64,000 nucleotides of DNA from Streptomyces caelestis (GCF_001279005.1 NZ_LGCN01000197.1:1-64000); one strand, 5' to 3'; positions 18,868-29,212 are shown, numbered from the stretch's first letter. Translations and numbers: made by a program. The notes: generated by a model from the letters alone, not told the origin.

Positions 18868-19280
18868 GAAGGCATACAAGCGTACGAGTGTTCGTGAATG
18901 CAGTCGTTCTGTGAGAGGTGCGGCTTCCGTCGGCACGGGCGCCGGTGCACGGCCTCACCGAGTGGTCGGTACCGCGGCGAGGGCGGAGCGACCCGAACGG
19001 GGAAGGACGGTTCGTGGTGACGGGCACCGTTGGAACGGAGCGGACGGTCGGGACGAGATATGGTCCGGCCGATGAAATCGATCGGGCGGTGAGGGCCGGG
19101 ATCTCCCGCGCCGGGGCGTCTCCGGGACCGGAGCAGAGGGGCGAACCGTTTCTTCCGGGTCGTCCCCGTGGCACGGGGAACCCTGAACCGCCGCTGGGCC
19201 GGACAGCCGTCGGTCCGGCCCGCGCGGACGTAAGGCATCGTGGACCGAGGGCCGCGGGGGCGTACGGAAGGGGAGGGGGC
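18868..19280. other. Intergenic, promoter region
   Basis: 413 nt without a convincing gene. The first 60 nt (18860-18915) are visibly more A/T-rich than the surroundings and probably hold the promoter of the minus-strand membrane protein. A GGGAGGGGG ribosome binding site at 19271-19279 serves the next plus-strand gene. Confidence 0.4.
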
Positions 19281-19685
19281 ATGGGCGCGGAGGACACGGC
19301 CGGGCGGCTGCGGCCGGTCGGTGACGAGCCGTCGGAGCGGTCCCACGAACGGGCCGACATCGTAAGGACGTTGCTGGTGACGCTGCTCGCCGGGCAGCAC
19401 TCGTCGGTGCTCGGGCCGCCCGGGAGGGCGGAGTTCCACGACACCGCCCGCGCCCGCGGCGACATCGCGATGATCACCGATGACGACTGCGGCGTCACCG
19501 AGCAGTGGACGCGTGCCTGGAACGCCACCGGGCGCCGGCCGGGCTTCCGGGTCTTCGGCCTGGTCGGCGGAGTCCCGCGCGCCGCCGCGGCCGGCTCGGC
19601 CCTCCAGGCCCTGTGCGACGACCTCCGCCTCATCGAGGACCTCACCGACGTCCACACCACCGCCGGCCTCTCCCGCGTGATGTGA
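19281..19685 (+). CDS. Hypothetical protein
   Basis: A 134-residue soluble protein that I do not recognise. The ATG has an excellent binding site (GGGAGGGGG, 1 nt before it). The N-terminal 25 residues are charged; the rest alternates helices, with AFHDTARARGDIAMITDDDCG-type content in the middle (only the segment DIAMITDDDCG is distinctive). The next hypothetical gene starts right after the stop, so the two probably form an operon. Confidence 0.55.
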   Translation: MGAEDTAGRLRPVGDEPSERSHERADIVRTLLVTLLAGQHSSVLGPPGRAEFHDTARARGDIAMITDDDCGVTEQWTRAWNATGRRPGFRVFGLVGGVPRAAAAGSALQALCDDLRLIEDLTDVHTTAGLSRVM

Positions 19686-19686
19686 C

Positions 19687-20202
19687 GTGTCCGGGAGCCG
19701 GGGCCGCGGGGAGAGGGAAGGCGGGCGGGGACCTGTGGGATCCGAGTGGGACTGGGAAACCGGCGAGGGGCTGCTGGGCGTCGACGACCCCGCGGACTGG
19801 GACGCCGCGTTCGAGCGCGGCGAGCGGAGCCTGGGGACGGCGGCGATCGGATTGGCCCTCAACTGCCTGCTGGAGGAGGCGTCGCCCCGGATCGTCCGGG
19901 CGACGCGGCTGCCGGACGCCGCTCAGCGCGGGTTCGCGTTCACGGCGGTGGGCGCCGCGGCCCGGCTCAACGGGGCGTTGACGCCGGAGCTGTACGCCGC
20001 CTTGCGGGACGAAGGACTCGTCGGCACCGCCGAGGACGCCATCAGGGACACGCTGACGTTCGTACCGTTCCGGGATCTGCCGCCCTGGTTCAAGCGGCGG
20101 TCGGTGTGTCTGACGGTGCGGGGCACCCTGGAGGGCTGGTGGCTGAGCGCCGAGGACGCGGTGGAGGACGCCCGGCGCGCCCTGCGACGGCGCCGCCCGT
20201 GA
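19687..20202 (+). CDS. Hypothetical protein
   Basis: A soluble protein of up to 171 residues with no recognised family. A GTG at 19687 starts 1 nt after the upstream stop. A second GTG at 19735, giving 155 residues, has GGCGGGGAC upstream and is equally likely. Distinct stretches are WDWETGEGLLGV and DLPPWFKRRSV. Regular hydrophobic spacing suggests an all-helical fold. It lies immediately before the S10 promoter region. Confidence 0.55.
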   Translation: MSGSRGRGEREGGRGPVGSEWDWETGEGLLGVDDPADWDAAFERGERSLGTAAIGLALNCLLEEASPRIVRATRLPDAAQRGFAFTAVGAAARLNGALTPELYAALRDEGLVGTAEDAIRDTLTFVPFRDLPPWFKRRSVCLTVRGTLEGWWLSAEDAVEDARRALRRRRP

Positions 20203-20658
20203 ATCCGTGCAGGGGACGGTGCCGCGGGGTGGCCGGCCCACCGCGCCGTTTCAGGGCACCTGCGTTTGATCCCCGTCACTTCCGGGGTAATCTCTTCCGC
20301 TCGATTGGCCAGTCCCGGCCCCCGTGTGGCAGACTGTCCGAGTTGCTCGGTCGAGCGTTGATGCTGCGCGCCTCCCGCCGGGAGGACCGGAAGCGAGTCC
20401 CACAGTACTCGTCGTTCCTGATCAGGAACGGACGTACGGGAATCTTCCGGGAAGTGTTGCGCGGCGCCGGCCAGGCGCCCGGTGGGCCTTTCGCCCCCGG
20501 TCCGCGGTTCTGGTAGGGCCGTGTCAATCCCGCAGGGATGTTCGAACAAGGGACATTCATGTCGGCGGGACTGCGACACACCCGACCGCGTGGGTCGGAG
20601 GACGAGCCCTGGACATCGGGTTCCGGAGCGTAAAGAGAGACAGGACTACGAAGTAGCC
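20203..20658 (+). promoter_or_regulatory. S10 operon promoter and long leader
   Basis: 456 nt without a gene, leading into rpsJ. A possible promoter is TTGGCC (20305-20310), 19 nt, CAGACT (20330-20335). The rest would be a leader of about 320 nt with several stem-loops: a perfect palindrome at 20414-20429 and a stem at 20582-20598 (CCGACC/GGTCGG). Such a leader suggests autogenous control of the S10 operon, but this is inference. Confidence 0.5.
20414..20429. promoter_or_regulatory. 16-bp perfect palindrome in S10 leader
   Basis: GTTCCTGATCAGGAAC is self-complementary. As RNA it would form a 6-bp stem with a GATC loop; as DNA it could bind a dimeric regulator. Confidence 0.5.
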
Positions 20659-20967
20659 ATGGCGGGACAGAAGATCCGCATCCGGCTCAAGGCCTACGAC
20701 CACGAGGTCATCGACTCCTCGGCGAAGAAGATCGTCGAGACGGTGACTCGCACTGGTGCGTCGGTCGCGGGCCCGGTGCCGCTGCCCACTGAGAAGAACG
20801 TGTACTGCGTCATCAAGTCGCCGCACAAGTACAAGGACTCGCGCGAGCACTTCGAGATGCGCACGCACAAGCGCCTGATCGACATCCTCGACCCGACCCC
20901 CAAGACCGTTGACTCTCTGATGCGACTCGACCTCCCGGCCGGTGTCGACATCGAGATCAAGCTCTGA
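20659..20967 (+). CDS. rpsJ: Ribosomal protein S10
   Basis: A 102-residue small-subunit protein S10, full length. [15 protein letters not shown] at the N-terminus and [12 protein letters not shown] in the middle are hallmark S10 sequences. It sits in the 30S head and also serves as the NusE antitermination factor. First gene of the S10 operon; the ribosome binding site is weak (AGGA, 13 nt upstream), consistent with translational control through the leader. Confidence 0.98.
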   Translation: MAGQKIRIRLKAYDHEVIDSSAKKIVETVTRTGASVAGPVPLPTEKNVYCVIKSPHKYKDSREHFEMRTHKRLIDILDPTPKTVDSLMRLDLPAGVDIEIKL

Positions 20968-20985
20968 GGCCGGTGATCTGAAGAG

Positions 20986-21630
20986 ATGGCAAAGCAGATC
21001 AAGGGCATCCTGGGCGAGAAGCTCGGCATGACGCAGGTGTGGGACGAGAACAACCGTGTTGTTCCGGTCACCGTCGTCAAGGCCGGCCCCAACGTCGTCA
21101 CCCAGGTCCGCACGAACGACGTCGACGGCTACGAGTCGGTCCAGATCGCCTTCGGCGAGATCGACCCGCGCAAGGTGAACAAGCCCCTCAAGGGCCACTT
21201 CGCCAAGGCCGACGTCACCCCCCGTCGTCACCTCGTCGAGATCCGCACGTCGGACGCCTCCGAGTACACGCTGGGCCAGGAAGTCACCGCCGAGGTCTTC
21301 GAGTCGGGCGTGAAGGTCGACGTCACCGGCAAGAGCAAGGGCAAGGGCTTCGCCGGTGTCATGAAGCGTCACAACTTCAAGGGCCTCGGCGCCGGTCACG
21401 GCACCCAGCGCAAGCACCGCTCGCCGGGCTCCATCGGTGGCTGCGCCACCCCGGGCCGCGTGTTCAAGGGCCTCCGCATGGCGGGTCGCATGGGCAACGA
21501 GCGGGTCACCACCCAGAACCTGACCGTCCACGCCGTTGACGCGGAGAAGGGTCTGCTGCTCATCAAGGGCGCGGTTCCCGGTCCGAACGGCGGCCTCGTC
21601 CTGGTCCGCACCGCGGCCAAGGGGGCCTGA
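20986..21630 (+). CDS. rplC: Ribosomal protein L3
   Basis: A 214-residue 50S protein L3, of usual length. The [15 protein letters not shown] start and the long loop [18 protein letters not shown], which reaches the peptidyl-transferase region, are intact. It begins 18 nt after rpsJ and is followed by rplD after 8 nt. Confidence 0.98.
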   Translation: MAKQIKGILGEKLGMTQVWDENNRVVPVTVVKAGPNVVTQVRTNDVDGYESVQIAFGEIDPRKVNKPLKGHFAKADVTPRRHLVEIRTSDASEYTLGQEVTAEVFESGVKVDVTGKSKGKGFAGVMKRHNFKGLGAGHGTQRKHRSPGSIGGCATPGRVFKGLRMAGRMGNERVTTQNLTVHAVDAEKGLLLIKGAVPGPNGGLVLVRTAAKGA

Positions 21631-21638
21631 GGTAACCG

Positions 21639-22298
21639 ATGAGCACTGTTGACATCCTTTCGCCTGCGGGCGAGAAGACCGGTAGCGTCGAGCTCCCCGC
21701 GGAGATCTTCGGCGTGGAGAAGATCAGCATTCCGCTGATCCACCAGGTCGTCGTCGCGCAGAACGCCGCTGCCCGCCAGGGCACGCACAAGACCAAGCGT
21801 CGCGGCGAGGTCCGTGGTGGCGGCAAGAAGCCGTACCGCCAGAAGGGCACCGGCCGCGCCCGTCAGGGCTCGACCCGCGCGCCGCAGTTCGCCGGTGGTG
21901 GCGTCGTGCACGGTCCCGTGCCGCGCGACTACTCCCAGCGCACCCCCAAGAAGATGAAGGCCGCCGCTCTGCGTCACGCCCTCACCGACCGGGCGCGCCA
22001 CAACCGCATTCACGTCGTCTCCGGCGTGATCGAGGGCGAGACCCCCTCCACGAAGGCCGCCAAGTCGCTGTTCGGCAAGATCTCGGAGCGCAAGAACCTG
22101 CTCCTGGTCGTCGACCGCGCCGACGAGGCCGCGTGGCTGTCCGCCCGCAACCTGCCCCAGGTCCACATCCTGGAGCCGGGCCAGCTGAACACGTACGACG
22201 TTCTCGTCTCGGACGACGTGGTCTTCACCAAGGCCGCTTTCGAGTCCTTCGTCGCCGGCCCGAACAAGGCCAACGACAACGAAGGGAGCGAGGTCTGA
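21639..22298 (+). CDS. rplD: Ribosomal protein L4
   Basis: A 219-residue 50S protein L4. The extended loop with [15 protein letters not shown], which lines the exit tunnel and is the usual erythromycin-resistance site, is wild-type in appearance. In E. coli L4 represses the S10 operon; whether this holds in Streptomyces is not shown here. The stop overlaps the rplW start (TGATG). Confidence 0.98.
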   Translation: MSTVDILSPAGEKTGSVELPAEIFGVEKISIPLIHQVVVAQNAAARQGTHKTKRRGEVRGGGKKPYRQKGTGRARQGSTRAPQFAGGGVVHGPVPRDYSQRTPKKMKAAALRHALTDRARHNRIHVVSGVIEGETPSTKAAKSLFGKISERKNLLLVVDRADEAAWLSARNLPQVHILEPGQLNTYDVLVSDDVVFTKAAFESFVAGPNKANDNEGSEV

Positions 22299-22717
22299 TG
22301 GCTGCCCGTCACCCCTCGATCGCCTCGAAGGCCGCCAAGGCGGCCAAGGCCGCCCGCGTCGCCAAGGCGCGCCGCCACGAGGCCGAAGGCAAGAACACCG
22401 TCGTCACCCCGGCGAGCAAGGCGTTCACGGACCCCCGTGACGTCCTGCTGAAGCCGGTCGTGTCCGAGAAGAGCTACGCGCTCATCGACGAGAACAAGTA
22501 CACGTTCATCGTCGCGCCGGGCTCCAACAAGACCCAGATCAAGGAGGCCGTCCAGGCGGTCTTCGAGGTCAAGGTCACCGGGGTCAACACGATCAACCGC
22601 GTCGGCAAGCGCAAGCGCACCCGCACCGGCTTCGGCCAGCGCGCGGCGACCAAGCGCGCGATCGTGACCCTCGCTGAGGGCGACCGTATCGACATCTTCG
22701 GCGGTCCGACCGCGTAA
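22298..22717 (+). CDS. rplW: Ribosomal protein L23 with N-terminal extension
   Basis: A 139-residue L23, the 50S tunnel-exit protein that docks SRP and trigger factor. The conserved core starts near residue 48 ([15 protein letters not shown]). The first 45 residues are an Ala/Lys-rich tail (repeated AKAAKAAK) seen in Streptomyces L23 but absent from most bacteria. A 1-nt overlap couples it to rplD. Confidence 0.97.
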   Translation: MAARHPSIASKAAKAAKAARVAKARRHEAEGKNTVVTPASKAFTDPRDVLLKPVVSEKSYALIDENKYTFIVAPGSNKTQIKEAVQAVFEVKVTGVNTINRVGKRKRTRTGFGQRAATKRAIVTLAEGDRIDIFGGPTA

Positions 22718-22755
22718 GCGGTCAGGATCGTTCGATATCGGACGAGGACTGAGAA

Positions 22756-23592
22756 ATGGGTATCCGCAAGTACAAGCCGACGACTCCGGGCCGTCGTGGC
22801 TCCAGCGTCGCCGACTTCGTCGAGGTCACGCGGTCCACGCCGGAGAAGTCGCTGGTCCGTCCCCTGCACAGCAAGGGCGGCCGTAACAATTCCGGACGTG
22901 TGACCGTCCGCCACCAGGGTGGTGGACACAAGCGCGCCTACCGCGTGATCGACTTCCGTCGTCACGACAAGGACGGCGTGCCGGCGAAGGTCGCGCACAT
23001 CGAGTACGACCCCAACCGCACCGCGCGCATCGCGCTGCTGCACTACGCCGACGGCGAGAAGCGCTACATCCTCGCCCCGCGCAACCTGCAGCAGGGCGAC
23101 CGCGTCGAGAACGGTCCCGGGGCCGACATCAAGCCGGGCAACAACCTGGCCCTCCGCAACATCCCGGTCGGTACCACGATCCACGCGATCGAGCTCCGTC
23201 CCGGTGGCGGCGCCAAGTTCGCCCGCTCCGCCGGCGCCTCCGTGCAGCTGCTCGCGAAGGAGGGCTCGATGGCCCACCTCCGCATGCCGTCCGGAGAGAT
23301 CCGCCTGGTCGACCAGCGCTGCCGCGCCACGGTCGGCGAGGTCGGCAACGCCGAGCAGTCGAACATCAACTGGGGCAAGGCCGGCCGTAAGCGGTGGCTG
23401 GGCGTCCGCCCGACCGTCCGTGGTGTCGTCATGAACCCGGTCGACCACCCGCACGGTGGTGGTGAGGGCCGGACCTCCGGTGGCCGCCACCCCGTGTCCC
23501 CGTGGGGCAAGAAGGAAGGCCGTACTCGTTCGCCCAAGAAGGCGTCGAACAAGTACATCGTCCGCCGCCGCAAGACGAACAAGAAGCGCTAA
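22756..23592 (+). CDS. rplB: Ribosomal protein L2
   Basis: A 278-residue 50S protein L2, the usual length. The C-terminal hallmark [14 protein letters not shown], carrying the histidine near the peptidyl-transferase centre, is present. It binds 23S rRNA and is needed for subunit association. AGGAC lies upstream; rpsS follows after 12 nt. Confidence 0.98.
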   Translation: MGIRKYKPTTPGRRGSSVADFVEVTRSTPEKSLVRPLHSKGGRNNSGRVTVRHQGGGHKRAYRVIDFRRHDKDGVPAKVAHIEYDPNRTARIALLHYADGEKRYILAPRNLQQGDRVENGPGADIKPGNNLALRNIPVGTTIHAIELRPGGGAKFARSAGASVQLLAKEGSMAHLRMPSGEIRLVDQRCRATVGEVGNAEQSNINWGKAGRKRWLGVRPTVRGVVMNPVDHPHGGGEGRTSGGRHPVSPWGKKEGRTRSPKKASNKYIVRRRKTNKKR

Positions 23593-23604
23593 GGACGGGT
23601 TGAG

Positions 23605-23886
23605 ATGCCTCGTAGCTTGAAGAAGGGACCCTTCGTCGACGACCACCTGATCAAGAAGGTGGACGTCCAGAACGAAGCCGGTACCAAGAACGTCATCAAG
23701 ACCTGGTCCCGTCGCTCGATGATCGTCCCGGCGATGCTGGGCCACACGATCGCGGTGCACAACGGCAAGACCCACATCCCGGTGTTTGTCACCGAGTCCA
23801 TGGTCGGCCACAAGCTCGGCGAGTTCTCGCCGACGCGCACCTTCCGGGGTCACGTCAAGGACGACCGGAAGTCGAAGCGCCGCTAG
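23605..23886 (+). CDS. rpsS: Ribosomal protein S19
   Basis: A 93-residue S19. The start [18 protein letters not shown] and the [16 protein letters not shown] segment are typical. It is a 30S head protein that contacts S13 and the 50S subunit at bridge B1a. Confidence 0.98.
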   Translation: MPRSLKKGPFVDDHLIKKVDVQNEAGTKNVIKTWSRRSMIVPAMLGHTIAVHNGKTHIPVFVTESMVGHKLGEFSPTRTFRGHVKDDRKSKRR

Positions 23887-23927
23887 TCAGCGGGGTGATG
23901 ACCATGACAAACACTGAAGGGACAACC

Positions 23928-24275
23928 ATGGAAGCCAGGGCCCAGGCGCGGTACATCCGCGTCACGCCCATGAAGGCCCGCCGAGTGGTGGACCTCATCC
24001 GTGGCATGGACGCCACGGAGGCTCAGGCGGTCCTGCGTTTCGCCCCGCAGGCCGCGAGCGTGCCGGTCGGCAAGGTGCTGGACAGCGCCATCGCCAACGC
24101 CGCGCACAACTACGACCACACCGACGCCGACAGCCTCTACATCTCCGAGGCCTACGTCGACGAGGGCCCGACCCTGAAGCGGTTCCGTCCGCGCGCCCAG
24201 GGCCGCGCCTACCGGATCCGCAAGCGGACCAGCCACATCACCGTGGTCGTCAGCAGCAAGGAAGGAACCCGGTAA
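23928..24275 (+). CDS. rplV: Ribosomal protein L22
   Basis: A 115-residue L22. I chose the ATG at 23928 (MEARAQARY) because GAAGGGA lies just upstream and the family starts here. An in-frame extension back to 23895 would add 11 unrelated residues. The tunnel-lining hairpin near [13 protein letters not shown] is intact. The stop overlaps the rpsC start (TAATG). Confidence 0.95.
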   Translation: MEARAQARYIRVTPMKARRVVDLIRGMDATEAQAVLRFAPQAASVPVGKVLDSAIANAAHNYDHTDADSLYISEAYVDEGPTLKRFRPRAQGRAYRIRKRTSHITVVVSSKEGTR

Positions 24276-25102
24276 TGGGCCAGAAGGTTAACCCGCATGG
24301 GTTCCGGCTCGGTGTCACGACCGACTTCAAGTCGCGTTGGTACGCCGACAAGCTGTACAAGGACTACGTCAAGGAAGACGTCGCCATCCGCCGGATGATG
24401 ACGTCCGGCATGGAGCGCGCCGGCATCTCCAAGGTCGAGATCGAGCGCACCCGTGACCGCGTGCGGGTGGACATCCACACCGCTCGTCCGGGCATCGTCA
24501 TCGGCCGCCGCGGCGCCGAGGCCGACCGCATCCGCGGCGACCTCGAGAAGCTCACCGGCAAGCAGGTCCAGCTGAACATCCTCGAGGTCAAGAACCCCGA
24601 GACGGACGCTCAGCTCGTGGCCCAGGCCGTCGCCGAGCAGCTCTCCTCCCGCGTCTCCTTCCGCCGCGCCATGCGCAAGAGCATGCAGTCGGCGATGAAG
24701 GCGGGCGCCAAGGGCATCAAGATCCAGTGCGGTGGCCGCCTCGGTGGCGCCGAGATGTCCCGCTCGGAGTTCTACCGCGAGGGCCGCGTGCCCCTGCACA
24801 CGCTCCGCGCGAACGTGGACTACGGCTTCTTCGAGGCCAAGACGACCTTCGGCCGCATCGGCGTGAAGGTCTGGATCTACAAGGGCGACGTCAAGAACAT
24901 CGCCGAGGTCCGCGCCGAGAACGCCGCCGCCCGTGCCGGCAACCGCCCGGCCCGTGGTGGCGCTGACCGCCCGGCCCGTGGTGGCCGCGGTGGCGAGCGT
25001 GGCGGTCGCGGCCGCAAGCCGCAGCAGGCTCCCGCTGCCGAGGCCCCCAAGGCCGAGGCTCCGGCTGCCGCTCCGGCTGAGAGCACCGGAACGGAGGCCT
25101 GA
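24275..25102 (+). CDS. rpsC: Ribosomal protein S3
   Basis: A 275-residue S3, with the type II KH domain ([14 protein letters not shown]) and the C-terminal domain that lines the mRNA entry site. The last 50 residues are a Gly/Arg then Ala/Pro/Glu-rich tail ([13 protein letters not shown]), longer than in E. coli but usual in Streptomyces. Coupled to rplV by a 1-nt overlap. Confidence 0.98.
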   Translation: MGQKVNPHGFRLGVTTDFKSRWYADKLYKDYVKEDVAIRRMMTSGMERAGISKVEIERTRDRVRVDIHTARPGIVIGRRGAEADRIRGDLEKLTGKQVQLNILEVKNPETDAQLVAQAVAEQLSSRVSFRRAMRKSMQSAMKAGAKGIKIQCGGRLGGAEMSRSEFYREGRVPLHTLRANVDYGFFEAKTTFGRIGVKVWIYKGDVKNIAEVRAENAAARAGNRPARGGADRPARGGRGGERGGRGRKPQQAPAAEAPKAEAPAAAPAESTGTEA

Positions 25103-25107
25103 CCGAC

Positions 25108-25527
25108 ATGCTGATCCCCCGTAGGGTCAAGCACCGCAAGCAGCACCACCCGAAGCGCCGCGGTATGGCCAAGGGTGGTACGACGGTCGCGTTCGGCGAG
25201 TACGGCATCCAGGCCCTCACGCCGGCATACGTGACCAACCGCCAGATCGAGGCGGCCCGTATCGCGATGACCCGCCACATCAAGCGTGGCGGCAAGGTCT
25301 GGATCAACATCTACCCGGACCGCCCGCTCACGAAGAAGCCGGCCGAGACCCGCATGGGTTCCGGTAAGGGTTCGCCGGAGTGGTGGATCGCGAACGTGCA
25401 CCCGGGCCGGGTCATGTTCGAGCTGTCCTACCCCAACGAGAAGATCGCCCGTGAGGCCCTCACTCGCGCAGCCCACAAGCTGCCGATGAAGTGCCGGATC
25501 GTCAAGCGCGAGGCAGGTGAAGCGTGA
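25108..25527 (+). CDS. rplP: Ribosomal protein L16
   Basis: A 139-residue L16. [14 protein letters not shown] and [12 protein letters not shown] are diagnostic. It sits near the A site and stabilises tRNA binding. The stop overlaps the rpmC start (TGATG). Confidence 0.98.
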   Translation: MLIPRRVKHRKQHHPKRRGMAKGGTTVAFGEYGIQALTPAYVTNRQIEAARIAMTRHIKRGGKVWINIYPDRPLTKKPAETRMGSGKGSPEWWIANVHPGRVMFELSYPNEKIAREALTRAAHKLPMKCRIVKREAGEA

Positions 25528-25751
25528 TGTCGGCCGGTACCAAGGCGTCCGAGCTGCGCGAGCTGGGTGACGAGGAGCTTCTGGCGAAGCTCCGCGAAGC
25601 CAAGGAAGAGCTGTTCAACCTCCGCTTCCAGGCGGCGACCGGTCAGCTCGAGAACCACGGTCGGCTGAAGGCCGTCCGTAAGGACATCGCGCGGATCTAC
25701 ACCCTGATGCGCGAGCGCGAGCTGGGCATCGAAACGGTGGAGAACGCATGA
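25527..25751 (+). CDS. rpmC: Ribosomal protein L29
   Basis: A 74-residue L29 with the two-helix pattern [20 protein letters not shown] and [16 protein letters not shown] (each quoted within 20 residues). It lies beside L23 at the tunnel exit. The start codon overlaps the rplP stop, and its end overlaps rpsQ by 4 nt. Confidence 0.97.
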   Translation: MSAGTKASELRELGDEELLAKLREAKEELFNLRFQAATGQLENHGRLKAVRKDIARIYTLMRERELGIETVENA

Positions 25752-26035
25752 GCGAGAACAACGTGACTGAGACGAACACCGAGGCTCGGGGCGACCGTAA
25801 GACCCGCGAGGGCATCGTCGTCAGCGACAAGATGGACAAGACCGTCGTCGTCGCCGTCGAGGACCGCAAGAAGCACGCGCTGTACGGCAAGGTCATCCGC
25901 AGCACGAGCAAGCTCAAGGCCCACGACGAGCAGAACGCCGCCGGCGTCGGCGACCGCGTCCTCCTGATGGAGACCCGGCCGCTGTCCGCGACGAAGCACT
26001 GGCGCATCGTCGAGATCCTCGAGAAGGCCAAGTAG
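25748..26035 (+). CDS. rpsQ: Ribosomal protein S17
   Basis: A 95-residue S17, with [19 protein letters not shown] and the conserved [13 protein letters not shown]. It binds the 5' domain of 16S rRNA. Last gene of the S10 operon; a 130-nt spacer with stem-loops separates it from rplN. Confidence 0.97.
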   Translation: MSENNVTETNTEARGDRKTREGIVVSDKMDKTVVVAVEDRKKHALYGKVIRSTSKLKAHDEQNAAGVGDRVLLMETRPLSATKHWRIVEILEKAK

Positions 26036-26165
26036 GTAATTCCCGCAAGGGAGTTCCCAAAAGTACGTTCCTGCTAGGCATCCCTCGCAGGACAGTTCCG
26101 CCAGGCTCCGGGGGCCGTTCAGCCGAACGGCCCCCGGGGAACCGGCAGACAAACAGGAGATAGAC
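26036..26165 (+). promoter_or_regulatory. S10/spc boundary spacer
   Basis: Three potential stem-loops lie in 130 nt: TCCC-GCAA-GGGA near 26040, CCTGC/GCAGG near 26070-26093, and the strong hairpin at 26109-26136. The rplN ribosome binding site AGGAG follows. It may be an attenuator or a processing site between the two operons. Confidence 0.5.
26109..26136 (+). terminator. Strong stem-loop at S10/spc junction
   Basis: A perfect 12-bp stem, CGGGGGCCGTTC and its complement, with loop AGCC. No T-tract follows, so it may be an attenuator, an RNA-stability element or a partial terminator. Confidence 0.55.
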
Positions 26166-26534
26166 GTGATCCAGCAGGAGTCGCGACTGCGCGTCGCCGA
26201 CAACACGGGGGCGAAGGAAGTCCTTTGCATCCGTGTGCTCGGTGGCTCCGGTCGCCGCTACGCGGGCATCGGTGACGTCATCGTCGCCACCGTCAAGGAC
26301 GCGATCCCCGGTGGCAACGTGAAGAAGGGTGACGTCGTCAAGGCGGTCATCGTTCGCACCGTCAAGGAGCGCCGCCGTCCGGACGGCTCGTACATCCGCT
26401 TCGACGAGAACGCCGCCGTCATTCTGAAGAACGACGGCGACCCTCGCGGCACCCGTATCTTCGGCCCGGTCGGCCGTGAGCTGCGCGAGAAGAAGTTCAT
26501 GAAGATCATCTCGCTCGCGCCGGAGGTGCTGTAA
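26166..26534 (+). CDS. rplN: Ribosomal protein L14
   Basis: A 122-residue L14 beginning with GTG ([18 protein letters not shown]), preceded by AGGAG. It forms a bridge between the subunits and binds L19. First gene of the spc group. Confidence 0.98.
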   Translation: MIQQESRLRVADNTGAKEVLCIRVLGGSGRRYAGIGDVIVATVKDAIPGGNVKKGDVVKAVIVRTVKERRRPDGSYIRFDENAAVILKNDGDPRGTRIFGPVGRELREKKFMKIISLAPEVL

Positions 26535-26536
26535 GC

Positions 26537-26860
26537 ATGAAGATCAAGAAGGGCGACCTGGTCCAGGTCATCACCGGCAAGGACAAGGGCAAGCAGGGCA
26601 AGGTCATTGCCGCTTACCCGCGGGAGGACCGCGTCCTGGTCGAGGGTGTCAACCGGGTCAAGAAGCACACCAAGGCCGGCCCGACCGCCGGCGGTTCGCA
26701 GGCCGGCGGCATCGTGACCACCGAGGCCCCGGTCCACGTCTCCAACGTCCAGCTGGTCGTGGAGAAGGACGGCAACAAGGTCGTCACGCGCGTCGGTTAC
26801 CGCTTCGACGACGAAGGCAACAAGATCCGCGTTGCCAAGCGGACGGGTGAGGACATCTGA
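26537..26860 (+). CDS. rplX: Ribosomal protein L24
   Basis: A 107-residue L24 with the KOW motif ([18 protein letters not shown]). An early 50S assembly protein near the tunnel exit. The stop overlaps the rplE start (TGATG). Confidence 0.98.
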   Translation: MKIKKGDLVQVITGKDKGKQGKVIAAYPREDRVLVEGVNRVKKHTKAGPTAGGSQAGGIVTTEAPVHVSNVQLVVEKDGNKVVTRVGYRFDDEGNKIRVAKRTGEDI

Positions 26861-27417
26861 TGGCTACCACCACCACTCCGCGTCTGAAGACGAAGTACCG
26901 CGAGGAGATCGCGGGCAAGCTGCGTGAGCAGTTCTCCTACGAGAACGTCATGCAGGTTCCCGGCCTCGTCAAGATCGTGGTCAACATGGGTGTGGGCGAC
27001 GCCGCCCGCGACTCCAAGCTGATCGATGGCGCCATCCGCGACCTCACCACGATCACCGGTCAGAAGCCGGCCGTCACCAAGGCCCGCAAGTCCATCGCGC
27101 AGTTCAAGCTGCGTGAGGGCCAGCCGATCGGTGCCCACGTCACGCTCCGCGGTGACCGCATGTGGGAGTTCCTGGACCGCACCCTGTCGCTCGCGCTGCC
27201 GCGCATCCGCGACTTCCGCGGTCTGTCCCCCAAGCAGTTCGACGGCCGTGGCAACTACACCTTCGGTCTCACGGAGCAGGTCATGTTCCACGAGATCGAC
27301 CAGGACAAGATCGACCGTGTCCGGGGTATGGACATCACCGTGGTCACCACGGCGACCAACGACGAAGAGGGCCGCGCCCTTCTCCGTCACCTCGGCTTCC
27401 CGTTCAAGGAGGCGTGA
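26860..27417 (+). CDS. rplE: Ribosomal protein L5
   Basis: A 185-residue L5 that binds 5S rRNA and contacts P-site t[19 protein letters not shown] and [17 protein letters not shown] are conserved. One-nucleotide overlap with rplX. Confidence 0.98.
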   Translation: MATTTTPRLKTKYREEIAGKLREQFSYENVMQVPGLVKIVVNMGVGDAARDSKLIDGAIRDLTTITGQKPAVTKARKSIAQFKLREGQPIGAHVTLRGDRMWEFLDRTLSLALPRIRDFRGLSPKQFDGRGNYTFGLTEQVMFHEIDQDKIDRVRGMDITVVTTATNDEEGRALLRHLGFPFKEA

Positions 27418-27422
27418 GCGAG

Positions 27423-27608
27423 ATGGCGAAGAAGGCTCTCATCGCGAAGGCTGCTCGCAAGCCCAAGTTCGGAGTGCGCGGCTACACCCGCTGCCAGCGC
27501 TGCGGCCGTCCGCACTCCGTGTACCGCAAGTTCGGCCTGTGCCGCGTGTGCCTTCGTGAGATGGCTCACCGTGGCGAGCTGCCGGGCGTGACCAAGAGCT
27601 CCTGGTAG
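27423..27608 (+). CDS. rpsN: Ribosomal protein S14, zinc-binding type
   Basis: A 61-residue type Z S14. Two CxxC pairs (CQRC and CRVC) bind zinc, marking the C+ form; many actinobacteria keep a second, zinc-free S14 gene under Zur control elsewhere. [16 protein letters not shown] is the typical start. Starts 5 nt after rplE. Confidence 0.97.
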   Translation: MAKKALIAKAARKPKFGVRGYTRCQRCGRPHSVYRKFGLCRVCLREMAHRGELPGVTKSSW

Positions 27609-27626
27609 TCCGGGTAATTCCGGACC
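27609..27626 (+). promoter_or_regulatory. Stem-loop after rpsN
   Basis: GTCCGG-N6-CCGGAC directly follows the rpsN stop. A second stem, GGGCAC-N5-GTGCCC, is at 27695-27711. Together they occupy the unusually long 213-nt gap before rpsH and may be a regulatory leader. Confidence 0.45.
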
Positions 27627-27821
27627 CCCAGGACTCTCGGTAAGCAAGGGGAACGGCGGGAGGCCCGCTCCGTATGGCTTAGGCTTGCGGGGTTGGGCAC
27701 CTGCCGTGCCCCAGACGACTTACTACGCCGTAGGTCCACCGCGCCGCACCCGTCCCGTCTCGGATCGGGGAGAGGGATGGCGCACCAGGAAACCCCGGCG
27801 AGAGAGGCCGAAGGCCAATTC

Positions 27822-28220
27822 ATGACCATGACTGATCCGATCGCAGACATGCTCACGCGTCTGCGGAACGCGAACTCGGCGTACCACGACTCCGTGGCGA
27901 TGCCGCACTCGAAGATCAAGTCGCACATCGCGGAGATCCTCCAGCAGGAGGGCTTCATCACGGGCTGGAAGACCGAGGACGCCGAGGTCGGCAAGAACCT
28001 CGTTCTCGAGCTGAAGTTCGGCCCGAACCGTGAGCGCTCCATCGCGGGCATCAAGCGGATCTCCAAGCCCGGTCTCCGGGTGTACGCGAAGTCCACCAAC
28101 CTGCCGAAGGTGCTGGGCGGCCTCGGCGTGGCGATCATCTCCACGTCGCACGGGCTCCTCACCGACAAGCAGGCCGGCAAGAAGGGCGTGGGTGGGGAAG
28201 TCCTCGCCTACGTCTGGTAG
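27822..28220 (+). CDS. rpsH: Ribosomal protein S8
   Basis: A 132-residue S8. [18 protein letters not shown] at the start and the C-terminal [20 protein letters not shown] are diagnostic. In E. coli S8 is the repressor of the spc operon. The frame is open upstream to 27693 but that part is not S8-like, so I used ATG 27822. Confidence 0.96.
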   Translation: MTMTDPIADMLTRLRNANSAYHDSVAMPHSKIKSHIAEILQQEGFITGWKTEDAEVGKNLVLELKFGPNRERSIAGIKRISKPGLRVYAKSTNLPKVLGGLGVAIISTSHGLLTDKQAGKKGVGGEVLAYVW

Positions 28221-28244
28221 CGGAAGGGAACGGAGGAAACAGCT

Positions 28245-28784
28245 ATGTCGCGCATCGGCAAGCTCCCCATCGCGGTTCCCGCCGGCGTGGACGTCACCAT
28301 CGACGGCCGTACGGTCTCGGTCAAGGGCCCCAAGGGCACGCTGACCCACACCGTCGTGGCGCCGATCGAGATCGCCAAGGGCGAGGACGGCGTGCTGAGC
28401 GTCACCCGCCCCAACGACGAGCGTCAGAACAAGGCCCTGCACGGCCTGTCCCGCACGCTGGTGGCGAACATGATCACCGGCGTGACCCAGGGTTACGTGA
28501 AGAAGCTCGAGATCAGCGGTGTCGGTTACCGCGTTGTCGCCAAGGGTTCGAACCTGGAGTTCTCCCTCGGCTACAGCCACCCGATCACGGTCGAGGCGCC
28601 CGAGGGCATCACCTTCAAGGTCGAGGCCCCGACCCGTTTCTCGGTCGAGGGCATCGACAAGCAGAAGGTCGGCGAGGTTGCGGCCAACATCCGCAAGCTG
28701 CGCAAGCCCGACCCGTACAAGGCCAAGGGCGTCAAGTACGAGGGCGAAGTCATCCGCCGCAAGGTCGGAAAGGCGGGTAAGTAA
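28245..28784 (+). CDS. rplF: Ribosomal protein L6
   Basis: A 179-residue L6: [16 protein letters not shown] at the start and the C-terminal [15 protein letters not shown] motif near the sarcin-ricin loop. GGAGG precedes the ATG. Confidence 0.98.
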   Translation: MSRIGKLPIAVPAGVDVTIDGRTVSVKGPKGTLTHTVVAPIEIAKGEDGVLSVTRPNDERQNKALHGLSRTLVANMITGVTQGYVKKLEISGVGYRVVAKGSNLEFSLGYSHPITVEAPEGITFKVEAPTRFSVEGIDKQKVGEVAANIRKLRKPDPYKAKGVKYEGEVIRRKVGKAGK

Positions 28785-28787
28785 GCC

Positions 28788-29171
28788 ATGGCATACGGGC
28801 AGAAGATCCTCAAGGGCGACGCCTACAAGCGTGCTGCTATCAAGCGTCGTCACATCCGGATCCGCAAGAAGGTCGCCGGCACCGCCGAGCGTCCTCGCCT
28901 GGTCGTGACCCGTTCCAACCGCCACATCGTGGCGCAGGTGATCGACGACCTGAAGGGCCACACCCTGGCGTCGGCGTCCACCCTGGACGCGTCGGTCCGG
29001 GGCGGCGAGGGCGACAAGTCCACGCAGGCCAAGCAGGTCGGCGCCCTGGTCGCCGAGCGCGCCAAGGCCGCCGGTGTCGAGGCCGTCGTGTTCGACCGTG
29101 GTGGCAACCAGTACGCCGGGCGCATCGCCGCCCTGGCGGACGCCGCCCGCGAAGCCGGACTGAAGTTCTGA
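28788..29171 (+). CDS. rplR: Ribosomal protein L18
   Basis: A 127-residue L18, a 5S rRNA-binding protein. [20 protein letters not shown] and [17 protein letters not shown] are conserved. Begins 3 nt after rplF. Confidence 0.97.
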   Translation: MAYGQKILKGDAYKRAAIKRRHIRIRKKVAGTAERPRLVVTRSNRHIVAQVIDDLKGHTLASASTLDASVRGGEGDKSTQAKQVGALVAERAKAAGVEAVVFDRGGNQYAGRIAALADAAREAGLKF

Positions 29172-29212
29172 GCCGGTTCCGTAGCTAGCGGAAACAGAGA
29201 GAGGTAATTCCA

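Noticed and set aside
17966..19862. Two long minus-strand frames overlapping the 19 kb genes
   Set aside because: Out of frame with the membrane protein and without domain or start; the plus-strand genes have good binding sites.
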